Source: Luteibacter sp.
GTDB taxonomy: Bacteria; Pseudomonadota; Gammaproteobacteria; Xanthomonadales; Rhodanobacteraceae
DNA: 64,000 nt
Assembly (NCBI RefSeq): GCF_009912395.1
Contig: NZ_WNDO01000025.1
Coordinates: 22,018-86,017 of the forward strand
Direction: 5' to 3'
Shown here: positions 9,051 to 18,285 of the stretch, in pieces
How positions within the stretch are numbered: position 1 is the stretch's first letter
How the letters are laid out: every line of letters starts with the position of its first letter
Notes under the pieces: generated by a model
What the model saw: only the letters and a program-made list of their open reading frames with translations
What the model was told of the DNA's origin: nothing
Database searches by the model: none
Translations under genes and position numbers: made by a program

Positions 9051-9101
9051 ATGGATCCCCAACCTGTGGATAACTACCGGCACCGGCCGCCCGCATCGTG
9101 A
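9051..9101 (+). CDS. Possible 16-codon leader ORF coupled to the TlpA-like gene
   Basis: ATG 9051 is preceded by GCGAAGGACG, a good ribosome-binding site, and opens a reading frame MDPQPVDNYRHRPPAS ending in TGA at 9099-9101. That stop overlaps the GTG start of the TlpA-like gene (GTGA at 9098-9101), which itself has no good ribosome-binding site. The arrangement suggests translational coupling through a short upstream peptide. It could also be chance. Confidence 0.35.
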   Translation: MDPQPVDNYRHRPPAS

Positions 9102-9928
9102 CGGGCGTGGGTCCCTTTCCCGTGGTGGCCGTGCTCGCCGCCATCGCGTTCTTCGTCGCATGGCTCACGGCGAAGCTGTTGGGCCGCAAGGACGGCGGGC
9201 AGGCGTCGTCGTTCATCCTGGACGCGATCTTCCTCGGCGTCGTCAGCGCCCGCATTGCTTTCGTGCTGCGCTGGTGGCGCGACTATCTCGATAGCCCGAT
9301 CTCCATCATCACCATCGCCGATGGCGGCTTCCTTTGGCAGGTGGGCCTCGCGGTGGCGGCCATCTTCCTGTGGTCGCGCTCGCGGCGTACGCCGGCGACG
9401 CGCCGTCCCGCGTTCGCCGCCCTGCTGGTCGGTGTCCTCACGTGGTTCGGCCTGGACGCCGTGGTGGCACACATGCGCGAGTCCGAGCCTCCGATGCCGG
9501 CCTTCTCCGTGACCACGCTCGACGGGCAAGCGGTCGACCTGTCGTCGTTCCGCGGACGTCCCGTCGTCGTCAATGTATGGGCGACCTGGTGTCCGCCCTG
9601 CCGACGGGAGATGCCGGTATTCCGCCAGGCATCCGAAGCCTTCCCTGGCGTGGTCTTTCTCATGCTCAACCAGGGCGAGGATGTCGATACGGTGCGTGCT
9701 GTCCTCGCGCGGCAGTCGCTGGGCGCGTCCCACGTGTTGCTCGATCCCGACTCGAAAATGATGCAGGCCTTCGGCCTGAAGGCCGTGCCGGGCACGTTCT
9801 ACTTCGATGCCGATGGACACCTGCTCGATTCCCATCTCGGCGAACTGACGCTACCACCGCTGCGAACCCAGTTGCGACGACTCTTTCCCTCTTCGATCAC
9901 CGATACGAACAGCAAGGAACGAACATGA
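9098..9928 (+). CDS. TlpA-like membrane-anchored thiol:disulfide reductase
   Basis: A 276-residue protein with about four N-terminal transmembrane helices (residues 5-25, 45-60, 75-95, 105-120), which resemble a shortened prolipoprotein diacylglyceryl transferase-like region. They are followed by a periplasmic thioredoxin domain of the TlpA/ResA/DsbE type. The redox motif is WCPPC in VVNVWATWCPPCRREMPVF, and the cis-proline loop is KAVPGTFYFD. It probably passes electrons to the disulfide isomerase encoded next, with which it overlaps by 4 bp (ATGA). The start codon is GTG at 9098, possibly coupled to a short upstream ORF. Confidence 0.85.
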   Translation: MTGVGPFPVVAVLAAIAFFVAWLTAKLLGRKDGGQASSFILDAIFLGVVSARIAFVLRWWRDYLDSPISIITIADGGFLWQVGLAVAAIFLWSRSRRTPATRRPAFAALLVGVLTWFGLDAVVAHMRESEPPMPAFSVTTLDGQAVDLSSFRGRPVVVNVWATWCPPCRREMPVFRQASEAFPGVVFLMLNQGEDVDTVRAVLARQSLGASHVLLDPDSKMMQAFGLKAVPGTFYFDADGHLLDSHLGELTLPPLRTQLRRLFPSSITDTNSKERT

Positions 9929-10698
9929 TCCGAGTATCCCGCCGGGCGTTGGCCGCCACGGTCCTTGGCGCCCTCCTTTCCAGCCACGCCTTCGCCGCGG
10001 ACACCAAGGCACCGCCGCCGGTGCTGAAGGCGCTTGAGGCCCAGGGCCTCACCCAGATCACGGAGTTCGACGCCGGCAAGGACATGCGTGGCTTCGCAGG
10101 TCTGGTCGACGACCATCCGATGGCGATCTACGTCACGGCGGACGGCAACGCCATCGTGGGTACGCGCGTCGATGCCAACGGCCGTCGCCTGGACGAGCAG
10201 AAGGTCGACGACCTGACCTTGAAGCCCATGACGACGAAGGTCATGAAGCAATTGTCCGAGGCGAAGTGGGTGGAGGAAGGAAAGAAGGACGCGCCGCGCG
10301 TGGTGTATGTCTTCACCGATCCCAATTGCCCTTACTGCCACGCATTCTGGGATGCGGCACGTCCCTGGGTGGATGGCGGCAAGGTACGTATCCGTTATCT
10401 CGTCGTGGGCGTTATCCGCGAAGACAGCCCCAACAAGGCCGCCGCGATCCTGACGGACAAGAACCCGACCGAGGCGCTGATCCGCAACGAAAAAGCCTTC
10501 AGCAAGGGCGGCATCGCCGCGCTGAAGACCATTCCCGCCGATGCGCAGAAGACCCTCGACGACAACCAGATGATGATGGTGTCGCTCGGCATCCAGGGTA
10601 CGCCGGGCATCGTGTTGCAGGGCCCGGACGGCAAGCTGGTGAAGTTCGGCGGCATGCCGCGCACGGGTGGGCTGGAGAGCATCCTCGGGCCGAAGTGA
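9925..10698 (+). CDS. dsbG: Periplasmic disulfide isomerase, DsbG/DsbC type
   Basis: A 257-residue exported thiol-disulfide protein. The signal peptide is RRALAATVLGALLSSHAFA. An N-terminal dimerisation region (about 25-100) precedes a thioredoxin-like domain with the active site CPYC in VFTDPNCPYCHAFW and the cis-Pro loop IQGTPGIVLQGPDG. The length fits DsbG (about 250) slightly better than DsbC (about 235), and the T-P cis-Pro pair also fits DsbG. Its role would be protecting or isomerising cysteines of periplasmic proteins. It is translationally coupled to the membrane TlpA-like protein, a likely reductant. Confidence 0.85.
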   Translation: MIRVSRRALAATVLGALLSSHAFAADTKAPPPVLKALEAQGLTQITEFDAGKDMRGFAGLVDDHPMAIYVTADGNAIVGTRVDANGRRLDEQKVDDLTLKPMTTKVMKQLSEAKWVEEGKKDAPRVVYVFTDPNCPYCHAFWDAARPWVDGGKVRIRYLVVGVIREDSPNKAAAILTDKNPTEALIRNEKAFSKGGIAALKTIPADAQKTLDDNQMMMVSLGIQGTPGIVLQGPDGKLVKFGGMPRTGGLESILGPK

Positions 10699-10866
10699 TA
10701 TCGATCGGGCGCAAACGTGGCATGGCGCACACTCCTCTGCCTTGCCATCGTTTGCCCGCGTTTTGCCCTGTTTCCGTGCAAGGTCGTTGGCCTATACTCC
10801 GCCGCGCACGACTTCCGGGGGACGGGCATGCCGCCCGTTGACGGTATCCAACCACAAGGACGATCC

Positions 10867-12045
10867 ATGGCTTCCATGTTCCGCAAGCAGCTCTCCATCC
10901 TGGGGATGCTGTGCTTCAGCGTGCCCGCCGCCCATGCGGCTTCCGTGCAGGTGCTCAGCGCCACGGTGAAGGATCAGGCCATCGCCGGCGCGACGGTGAT
11001 CCTGCAGAAGAACGGCGCGGCTTCCGCCACCACGCAGACCGATGCCCAAGGAAAAGTAACCCTGCCGACGGGCTACACCGACGACGCAAACACGCTGCTG
11101 CTCATCAAGAAGGACGGTTACTCCACGCTGGTGGCCAAGTGCCCCTGCGATGGCCTCACCTATGCCCTCAGCCCGGTGATGAAGAACCTAGACGGCATGC
11201 GCGTCGTATTGACCTGGGGCGCGCAGCCGCAGGATCTGGATTCGCACATCTCCTATCCCGGCAACCATATCTACTGGAACAGCAAGAGCGGTATCGACGG
11301 CAAGCTGGACGTGGACGATCGCGATGGTTTCGGTCCGGAGACGATCACCCTGTCGAAGAAGCACGAAGGCGAGACCTACGTCTATTCCGTGCACGACTAC
11401 TCCGACGTGAACATCCCGGACACCGATGCGCTGTCCAGGAGCGAAGCGAAGGTGTTCGTCTACGTCGGCCAGTCGCTGGTGCGCACCTATTACGTGCCCA
11501 CAGGCAAGAAGGGCAATCTGTGGACCGTGTTCCGCATCACCGGCGAAGGCGAGATCCAGGACATCAACAGCATTCGCGGCGTGAACGCGAATCCGGCGAC
11601 GATCGGCAGCGAGGTCGCCAGCTACACCAACGATGCCACCCGCGTGGTCGCCGAAAACCGCACGTCCGATCCAACGCGCGCCAAGGCGAAGAACGTGGCC
11701 GGTGAAAAGGCCTATCGCGAAGGTCGTCTCGACGATGCGATCAGCCTGTTCCAGGAAGCCACGGAGCTGGACGGTGCCTATGGCCAGGCCTACGGCAACC
11801 TCGGCCTGGTGTACCAGAAGGCCGGCCGCTCGGCCGAAGCCATCTGGGCCAACCGCAAGGCCCTGGCCCTGGCCTCGGGCCCCAACGCGGCCACCATCCG
11901 CGCCGGCGCGTACTACAACATCGGCCGTATCTACGAAGACGCGAACGAGCTGTCCGAAGCCCTGACCGCCTACATGGCCGCGAGGGCCGAGAAGGCCAAT
12001 CCGGTCTACGACAACGCCGTCGAACGTCTCAATCCGCACCACTGA
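10867..12045 (+). CDS. Secreted YfaP/DUF2135-like protein with TPR tail
   Basis: A 392-residue protein with a signal peptide (QLSILGMLCFSVPAAHA, cut near residue 25). Residues about 26-105 look like a carboxypeptidase-regulatory beta-sandwich (ATVKDQAIAGATVILQKNG). Residues about 110-240 match the DUF2135/YfaP type, with VVLTWGAQPQDLDSHISYPG, HIYWNSKSG and DDRDGFGPETITL, a calcium-site-like acidic stretch. The last 110 residues hold two to three TPR units (AYREGRLDDAISLFQEATEL, AYGNLGLVYQKAGRSAEAIW). ATG 10867 follows ACAAGGACGATCC. Its function is unknown; the layout suggests a periplasmic protein-interaction role. An intrinsic hairpin follows at 12058. Confidence 0.65.
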   Translation: MASMFRKQLSILGMLCFSVPAAHAASVQVLSATVKDQAIAGATVILQKNGAASATTQTDAQGKVTLPTGYTDDANTLLLIKKDGYSTLVAKCPCDGLTYALSPVMKNLDGMRVVLTWGAQPQDLDSHISYPGNHIYWNSKSGIDGKLDVDDRDGFGPETITLSKKHEGETYVYSVHDYSDVNIPDTDALSRSEAKVFVYVGQSLVRTYYVPTGKKGNLWTVFRITGEGEIQDINSIRGVNANPATIGSEVASYTNDATRVVAENRTSDPTRAKAKNVAGEKAYREGRLDDAISLFQEATELDGAYGQAYGNLGLVYQKAGRSAEAIWANRKALALASGPNAATIRAGAYYNIGRIYEDANELSEALTAYMAARAEKANPVYDNAVERLNPHH

Positions 12046-12057
12046 CGGATCGACCAC

Positions 12058-12081
12058 GAGGCCCCCGGCGACGGGGGCCTC
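12058..12081 (+). terminator. GC-rich hairpin after the YfaP-like gene
   Basis: GAGGCCCCC and GGGGGCCTC arms close on GGCGAC, forming a 9-bp stem just downstream of the stop at 12045. Only a short TTC tract follows, and the next gene's ribosome-binding site is immediately downstream, so it may act as a partial terminator or attenuator between the two genes. Confidence 0.6.
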
Positions 12082-12099
12082 TTCGTGAAGGAGCACCCG

Positions 12100-13236
12100 A
12101 TGCGCACGTTCATCCTTACCCTCCTGCTCGCCGTCGCGAGCGCACCCGCCTTCGCCGTGGGACCGAGCGCTGTCGCGGCACCGGACCGCAGCCTGTGGCC
12201 CGATGCCATCGATGGCGAGGCGTCGTTCGACCGCGCGTCCCGCGCGGAGATGCTGGTCTTCGGCCATGAACTGGCCGCGAGCGAATCGCTCGACGACACC
12301 CAGCTACTCGAACGCCTGAAAGTGAAACAGGTCGATCGCGCGTCCGTCGACGCGGTCCGCGCCAAGTACTGGAAGCGCCTTGCCACCGGCTACGCGCTTG
12401 CCTCGGCCCACTGCGCATCCGATGAGCCATTCTGCCCGGCCGCGAAAGACGAAGCAGCGTTTCGTGCGGCCGCGACGGCCTTCACGGCGGCGAACGACAC
12501 GCGTTACAACGCGTGGCATGCCAACGCCACCGTCTTTCATCGGGTCTACCTCGACGAACTGCTGCGCCTGGCTGCCTTGTTCCCGCGCATCAGCAGCGAG
12601 GTGGATACGTTTTCCGGCAATGAACTCAGCGGCAACGAACCTGCCGACCGCCACTTCCTGCTCACGTTCGATGACGGCCCGACCGTTGCCGGTGGCAACA
12701 CCGACAAGACGCTGGCGATGCTTGGCGCGAACCACCTGAAGGCGACCTTCTTCCTGCTCGGTGGCAATCTCGAAACGCGCCTGAAGAAGACCGACGCCGC
12801 CGCGCTCGCCAAGGCGTACGAGGGCATGTGCGTCGCCTCGCATGGATGGGAACACAAGTCGCATAGCGCGTGGCCCGAATGGCAGGACTCCGTCACGCGT
12901 GGCAGCGCGTTGGTGAAGGACACCTTCCCGGCATCCTATGTGCCCCTGTTCCGTCCGCCGTATGGACAGCGCAAGGCCGACAGCGGCGATTTCTTCGCGG
13001 CGAAGCATCTGACCGTGGCGCTATGGAACATCGATTCGCAGGACTGGAACAGCAAGGTCGACGCCGAACAGGTGAAACAGCGTGTGCTGGCGCTCATGTT
13101 GCTGTGGCGTCATGGCGTGATTCTGTTCCATGACATCCATGCCAAGGCGCAGGTTGCCGTGCCGTGGGTGCTCGGCCAGACCCGTTCGACCGGCGTGACC
13201 TGGATGGATTGCCACGACTGGCCATCGGCGCACTGA
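12100..13236 (+). CDS. Exported polysaccharide deacetylase (NodB domain, CE4)
   Basis: A 378-residue protein with a signal peptide (RTFILTLLLAVASAPAFA). After an alpha-helical N-terminal region of about 170 residues, the NodB homology domain shows motif 1 LLTFDDGPT, motif 2 CVASHGWEHKSHS, motif 3 FRPPYGQRKAD and motif 5 ILFHDIHA. These supply the Asp-His-His metal site and the catalytic acid/base of CE4 deacetylases. It would remove N- or O-acetyl groups from a cell-envelope or extracellular glycan. ATG 12100 follows GAAGGAGCACCCG, a strong ribosome-binding site. A hairpin terminator follows at 13241. Confidence 0.85.
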   Translation: MRTFILTLLLAVASAPAFAVGPSAVAAPDRSLWPDAIDGEASFDRASRAEMLVFGHELAASESLDDTQLLERLKVKQVDRASVDAVRAKYWKRLATGYALASAHCASDEPFCPAAKDEAAFRAAATAFTAANDTRYNAWHANATVFHRVYLDELLRLAALFPRISSEVDTFSGNELSGNEPADRHFLLTFDDGPTVAGGNTDKTLAMLGANHLKATFFLLGGNLETRLKKTDAAALAKAYEGMCVASHGWEHKSHSAWPEWQDSVTRGSALVKDTFPASYVPLFRPPYGQRKADSGDFFAAKHLTVALWNIDSQDWNSKVDAEQVKQRVLALMLLWRHGVILFHDIHAKAQVAVPWVLGQTRSTGVTWMDCHDWPSAH

Positions 13237-13240
13237 CGCC

Positions 13241-13262
13241 GAGGGGTTCGCCGGAACCCCTC
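13241..13262 (+). terminator. Hairpin after the polysaccharide deacetylase gene
   Basis: GAGGGGTTC-GCCG-GAACCCCTC gives a perfect 9-bp stem with a 4-base loop beginning five bases after the stop codon. There is no T-tract, so termination strength is uncertain. Confidence 0.6.
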
Positions 13263-13336
13263 GAGCCGAAGACGTGCAACACGCCGTCCCGAAAACATCA
13301 CACAATCGAACTCCCTGGGGAGGGAGTGATCGATTG

Positions 13337-13987
13337 ATGTACATCGTGTTGTTCGAAGAAGACCATCGTGTGGGCTTGGCGATGAAACAAGCGCTGGAGC
13401 GCATGGCGTGCACGGTCCTGTGGATAAGAAATATCTCATGCGCATTGGAGGCCTTGCGCCATCCCGACGCCGACCTCGTCGTGATGGGTGCGCCGGGCGC
13501 TGACATCATCGACCTGCTGCGTGAAGCCCGGCGCCTGGGCGTGTCGACACCGGTCCTGCTCATCTTTCCGCTGGATCGCGTGGGCGACCGGGTCGCCGCG
13601 CTCGACGCGGGCGCCGACGAATGCCTGGTGAAGCCGGTCGACCCGGACGAACTCGCGGCGCGTGTCCGTTGTCTGGCAAGGCGGTATCGCGGCATGGCCG
13701 TGAACCAGATGCAGGCCGGTACCATCCATATGGATCTGTCCCGACTCGAAGTGTCGGTCTGCGGTCGGCAGGTGATGCTCACCCGTCGCGAATTTGCAGT
13801 ACTGCGTACCCTGATGGGCAAGCCGGGATGCATCGTGCAGCGCGATTCCATCGAGCGCTCGGTCTACGGTTGCGAGTCCGAGGTGGGGCCCAACGCACTG
13901 GAGGTACTGGTGCATTCACTGCGCCGCAAGCTGGGCAAGGAATCGATCCGCACCGTGCGTGGCTTCGGCTACATGGTGGGAGACTGA
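13337..13987 (+). CDS. Atypical OmpR-type response regulator without phospho-Asp
   Basis: A 216-residue regulator with a receiver-like domain (1-115) and a C-terminal winged helix (about 125-216: VMLTRREFAVLRTLMGKPG, NALEVLVHSLRRKLG, IRTVRGFGYMV). The acidic pair E7-E8/D9 and the conserved Lys in CLVKPVDPDEL are kept, but the phospho-acceptor position after DADLVVM is Gly51 rather than Asp, so canonical phosphorylation is not possible. No histidine kinase is nearby. It lies 60 bp upstream of an RND efflux operon on the same strand and may control it. ATG 13337 follows GGAGGGAGTGATCGATTG. Confidence 0.85.
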   Translation: MYIVLFEEDHRVGLAMKQALERMACTVLWIRNISCALEALRHPDADLVVMGAPGADIIDLLREARRLGVSTPVLLIFPLDRVGDRVAALDAGADECLVKPVDPDELAARVRCLARRYRGMAVNQMQAGTIHMDLSRLEVSVCGRQVMLTRREFAVLRTLMGKPGCIVQRDSIERSVYGCESEVGPNALEVLVHSLRRKLGKESIRTVRGFGYMVGD

Positions 13988-14047
13988 CCCGAAGGAGACC
14001 CTAAGGTAGGGAAGCGATCCTTGGCGCATGTGTCGCCGGATGTCCCC

Positions 14048-15202
14048 ATGATCGCTCCATCGCCGTTCCCGCCGCCTGGTCCCTCCCGGCGCGGCCATCT
14101 TCTCTGGATCCTGCCCGTCCTCGCCCTCGTCGCGTTTGGCGTGTACCGGCATGCGCGGCCTCCCGCCGTCCTCAAGCCATCGCCGACGACGGCCCTGGTA
14201 CGGACGGCGCCCGCCTCGCGTCGCGACATGCCGCACTGGGTATCAGGTATCGGGACCGTGACGCCACTCAACGTGGTGGCGGTGAAGGCACGCGTGGATG
14301 GCCAGCTCGACAGGGTGGCCTTTACCGAAGGCCAGATGGTGAAGGCGGGCGACCTGTTGGCCGAGATCGATCCTCGGCCCTATCGGGCGGCCTTGGCCCA
14401 GGCGAAGGCCACGGTGTCGCGTGACGACGCACAGCGTCGCAACGCGGAACTCGACCTCCAGCGTTATCGCAAGCTGTCGTCGTTGCAGGTCGTGCCGCGC
14501 CAGCAGCTCGACGCGCAGAAGGCGCAAGCGGAATCGCTGCTCGCCTCCGTGGCGGCGGATCGTGGCGCGGCGGACGCGGCGGAACTCAACCTGTCGTTCA
14601 CGCGGATCACCGCGCCGATCGCTGGGCGTGTCGCACAACGCCTTGTCGACCAGGGTGCACAGGTGCACGCGTCGGATGCCACGGGGCTGGTCACCGTCAC
14701 GCAGATCGAGCCGATCACCGTCACCTTCCCGGTATCCCAGGACCTGCTCGCCGACGTGACCCGTGCCCAGGGCGACGGTGAGCTGGCGGTGCTCGCGATG
14801 ACGCGCGACGGGTCGGCCACCCTGGCGAACGGACGCCTGGTCTTCATCGACAGCCAGGTATCGGCGGCGACCGGCCAGGTGCTGCTCAAAGCACAGTTCG
14901 ACAACCACGACCATGCGTTGTGGCCTGGAGCGTTCGTCGCCGCGAAGCTACTGCTTTCCACGCAGGCCCAGGCGGTGACGATCCCGAGCCAGGCGTTGCA
15001 ACGCGACCAGACGGGTGACTTCGTCTATGTCGTGGATGGCGATGGCCGTGTGACATCGCGACGTGTTCATGCTGGCTGGCAATCCGATGGTTACACCGCC
15101 GTCGACGAGGGCGTGCAGGCCGGGGAGCGCGTCGTCGTGGAGGGACAGACCGATCTGCAACCGGGCATGCACGTCACCGAGCGACCGGCCACCCGGGCAT
15201 GA
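14048..15202 (+). CDS. RND efflux periplasmic adaptor (MdtA-like)
   Basis: A 384-residue membrane fusion protein. One N-terminal anchor helix (GHLLWILPVLALVAFGVY) is followed by the lipoyl/biotinyl-like half-motifs (ALNVVAVKARVDGQLDRVAF, GQMVKAGDLLAEIDP), an alpha-hairpin (about 105-180), the barrel segment (NLSFTRITAPIAGRVAQRLVD) and the membrane-proximal domain. This matches MdtA/AcrA-type adaptors that connect an RND pump to an outer-membrane channel. The stop overlaps the start of the pump gene (ATGA at 15199). No outer-membrane factor gene is present in the window. Confidence 0.9.
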   Translation: MIAPSPFPPPGPSRRGHLLWILPVLALVAFGVYRHARPPAVLKPSPTTALVRTAPASRRDMPHWVSGIGTVTPLNVVAVKARVDGQLDRVAFTEGQMVKAGDLLAEIDPRPYRAALAQAKATVSRDDAQRRNAELDLQRYRKLSSLQVVPRQQLDAQKAQAESLLASVAADRGAADAAELNLSFTRITAPIAGRVAQRLVDQGAQVHASDATGLVTVTQIEPITVTFPVSQDLLADVTRAQGDGELAVLAMTRDGSATLANGRLVFIDSQVSAATGQVLLKAQFDNHDHALWPGAFVAAKLLLSTQAQAVTIPSQALQRDQTGDFVYVVDGDGRVTSRRVHAGWQSDGYTAVDEGVQAGERVVVEGQTDLQPGMHVTERPATRA

Positions 15203-18200
15203 ATATCTCGACGCCCTTCATCCGCCGCCGCATCGGCACACTGCTGCTGGCGGCCGGGTGCCTGCTGCTTGGTGCGATTACCTATCGGCTGCTGCCCGTG
15301 GCGCCGCTGCCGCAGGTGGACTTTCCTACCATCCAGATCAGCGCAGAGCTACCTGGCGCCAGCGCCGACACCATGGCCTCGTCGGTCGCGACACCATTGG
15401 AGCGTTCGCTTTCCGACGTGCCAGGCGTGACGGAGATGACCTCGTCCAGTTCGCTGGGGCGCACGCAGATCGTGCTCCAGTTCGACCTGTCACGGGATAT
15501 CGACGGTGCGGCGCAGGACGTCCAGACGGCGATCAATGCGGCGGGCGGCCTGCTACCCAAGAACCTGCCGAACCCGCCGACGTACTACAAGGTGAATCCC
15601 GCGGACTTCACCATCATGTCCATCGCGCTCACCTCGCCGACGCTGCCGCTCACCGAGCTGGATCGCTACATGGAGGAGCGCCTGGCGGCGCAGGTGTCGC
15701 AGATGAAGGGCGTGGGCCTGGTCGATTACCACGGCCAGCAACGACCGGCCGTACGGCTCCAGTTGGATCCCGACAAGGTCGCGGCGCTGGGCCTCGGCCT
15801 GGATGACATCCGTGGGGCGGTGGCGACGCAGACCGTGGATGCACCCAAAGGCACGCTGGACGGTCCGCACCAGGCGATCACGCTGGCCTCCACCGACCAG
15901 TTGCTCGATCCGGCGGCCTATCGCAACCTCGTCATCGCCTATCGTGATGGCGCGCCGATACGCGTCGCCGATACCGGTACCGTGGTGGAGGCCTCCGAGG
16001 ACGTGCGCAGCGCGGCATGGCTGCAAGGCGAGCGCGCGATCATCATGGATATCCACAAGCAGCCCGGCTACAACGTCGTGGACACCATCGCGGCGATCAA
16101 GGCGCGGCTGCCTCAGCTGGCGGCTGCTTTGCCACCGTCCGTGCACGTGCAGGTGGTCGGCGACCGCACGCAGACGATCAGCGCATCGGTCGACGATGTG
16201 CAGTACACGATGATCGCCACCATCCTCCTGGTCGTGGCTGTGATCGCGGCGTTCCTGCGCAACCTGTGGGCGACGCTGATTCCCGCGTTCACCATCCCGC
16301 TGTCGCTGGTGACGACGTTCGCCGTCATGTACCTGTTCGGCTACAGCCTCGACAACCTGTCGCTGATGGGACTGACCATCGCCGTCGGCTTCGTCGTGGA
16401 CGATGCCATCGTCGTCATCGAGAACATCGTCAGGCACAGGGAGATGGGCAAGGAGCCGCTGGCCGCGGCGATCGAAGGCACGCGGGAAGTGGCGTTCACC
16501 ATCGTCTCGATGACCCTGTCGCTCATCGCCGTGTTCATCCCCATCCTCTTCATGAGCGGCATCGTCGGCCGGTTGTTCCGCGAGTTCGCGGTGACGATCA
16601 GTGTGACGGTGCTGATCTCCGGCGTGATGTCGCTCACGGTGACGCCTATGCTTTGCGCGTGGCTGGTACGGCCGGACCACGATCGCCCGCACGGCCGGGT
16701 CTACATGGCGCTGGAGCGCTTCTTCGACGCGTTGGGCCGGTCATATGCCCATTCGCTCGACGTGGCGTTGAACCATCGCAAGGCCGTGCTGCTGTCCCTG
16801 CTGGGCACGGTGGGCCTCACCGGGCTTCTCTTCGTGCAGATACCCAAGGGATTCTTCCCGCAGGAAGACGCCGGCCTGATCATCGGTACCGCCCAGGCCT
16901 CGTCGAGCATCTCCTACGACGCAATGTCCCGCCACATCCAGCAGCTTGGCGAGATCGTCCGGCGGAACCCCAACGTGGCCAACGTGTATTTCTGGATCGG
17001 CCCCAATCCGACTCTGAGCCAGGGCCGCATGATGATCAACCTCAAGGACTTCGGTTCGGGCCGCGACGACGCAGCCACGGTGCTGGACCAGCTCAAGGCG
17101 GCTACCGCATCGGTCGAGGGCATCCGCCTCAAGATGCAGGTACGCCAGGACATCCAGATCGGCGGCCGTTCCAGTGCCGCGCAGTACCAGTACACGTTGC
17201 AATCCACCGACCTTGCCGCGCTCGACAAGGCGGCCACCGACCTGATGGCCGAGTTTCGCCGGATGCCGCAGTTGCGCGATCTCGACTCCGACCAGCAGCC
17301 GGCGTCGAAGACGGCGACGATCGACATCCATCGCGATACCGCCTCGCGGCTTGGCGTTACCGTGCAGGCGATCGACGACGTGCTCTACGACGCCTTCGGC
17401 CAGCGCCAGATCGCCACGCTGTTCACGCAAAACAACCAGTACCACGTAGTGATGGAAGTCTCGCCCCGGTTCCAGCTGGACACGGAGGCGCTGTCGCATC
17501 TCTACGTGCGCTCGTCGACAGGCAACCTTGTGCCACTGAACGGGCTGGCAAGCGTCGTGGACGGCGTCGCCCCCATCACGGTCAACCACCAGGGCCTGTT
17601 CCCGTCGATCACCTTGTCCTTCAACCTGTCCGCCGGCACGTCGCTCAGCGATGCGGTTGCTGCCGTCGATGCGGCCACGCGCCGGATCGGCATGCCGGCC
17701 TCCGTCACCGGCGCATTTGCCGGTACGGCTCAGGCCTTCCAGGATTCGCTGGCCAGCCAGCCCTGGCTGATCCTGGCGGCCATCGCCGTGATCTACATCG
17801 TGCTCGGCGTGTTGTACGAGAGCGCCGTGCATCCGCTGACGATCATCTCCACCTTGCCTTCGGCGGGCCTCGGCGCGCTGCTGGCGCTGGAACTGGCGGG
17901 CGAGGACCTCTCGGTGATGGGCCTGGTCGGCATCCTGCTGCTGATCGGCATCGTCAAGAAGAACGCGATCATGATGGTCGACTTCGCGATCGAACGGGAA
18001 CGGCATGGGGCGACACCGTTCGAAGCGATACGCGAGGCCTGCGCGCTGCGCTTCCGCCCGATCCTGATGACGACCATGGCGGCGCTCTTGGGTGCGATTC
18101 CGCTGGCCTTAGGCCATGGCGCGGGTGCCGAGCTTCGCGTGCCGCTGGGCGTCGCGATCTGCGGCGGCCTCGTGGTATCGCAGTTGTTGACGCTCTACAC

Positions 18201-18285
18201 CACGCCGGTCATCTATCTCGCCTTCGACCGCTTCGCCAAGCGCGAGCCGGGCGTGCTGGCGCTGGAGCCGACGATGGGAGGCTGA
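15199..18285 (+). CDS. RND multidrug efflux permease (MdtB/MdtC-like)
   Basis: A 1028-residue inner-membrane proton antiporter of the HAE1 RND family, full length (family about 1020-1050). Helix 1 is RRIGTLLLAAGCLLLGAITY, and large periplasmic loops follow TM1 and TM7. The TM4 segment GLTIAVGFVVDDAIVVIENI carries the paired Asp residues of the proton relay, and TM10 has GIVKKNAIMMVDFAI with the matching Lys. The permease is preceded by the adaptor gene with a 4-bp overlap. Its last 73 bp overlap the convergent LysR gene. MdtB/C-type pumps often export bile salts, novobiocin or similar; the substrate here is not deducible. Confidence 0.93.
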   Translation: MNISTPFIRRRIGTLLLAAGCLLLGAITYRLLPVAPLPQVDFPTIQISAELPGASADTMASSVATPLERSLSDVPGVTEMTSSSSLGRTQIVLQFDLSRDIDGAAQDVQTAINAAGGLLPKNLPNPPTYYKVNPADFTIMSIALTSPTLPLTELDRYMEERLAAQVSQMKGVGLVDYHGQQRPAVRLQLDPDKVAALGLGLDDIRGAVATQTVDAPKGTLDGPHQAITLASTDQLLDPAAYRNLVIAYRDGAPIRVADTGTVVEASEDVRSAAWLQGERAIIMDIHKQPGYNVVDTIAAIKARLPQLAAALPPSVHVQVVGDRTQTISASVDDVQYTMIATILLVVAVIAAFLRNLWATLIPAFTIPLSLVTTFAVMYLFGYSLDNLSLMGLTIAVGFVVDDAIVVIENIVRHREMGKEPLAAAIEGTREVAFTIVSMTLSLIAVFIPILFMSGIVGRLFREFAVTISVTVLISGVMSLTVTPMLCAWLVRPDHDRPHGRVYMALERFFDALGRSYAHSLDVALNHRKAVLLSLLGTVGLTGLLFVQIPKGFFPQEDAGLIIGTAQASSSISYDAMSRHIQQLGEIVRRNPNVANVYFWIGPNPTLSQGRMMINLKDFGSGRDDAATVLDQLKAATASVEGIRLKMQVRQDIQIGGRSSAAQYQYTLQSTDLAALDKAATDLMAEFRRMPQLRDLDSDQQPASKTATIDIHRDTASRLGVTVQAIDDVLYDAFGQRQIATLFTQNNQYHVVMEVSPRFQLDTEALSHLYVRSSTGNLVPLNGLASVVDGVAPITVNHQGLFPSITLSFNLSAGTSLSDAVAAVDAATRRIGMPASVTGAFAGTAQAFQDSLASQPWLILAAIAVIYIVLGVLYESAVHPLTIISTLPSAGLGALLALELAGEDLSVMGLVGILLLIGIVKKNAIMMVDFAIERERHGATPFEAIREACALRFRPILMTTMAALLGAIPLALGHGAGAELRVPLGVAICGGLVVSQLLTLYTTPVIYLAFDRFAKREPGVLALEPTMGG

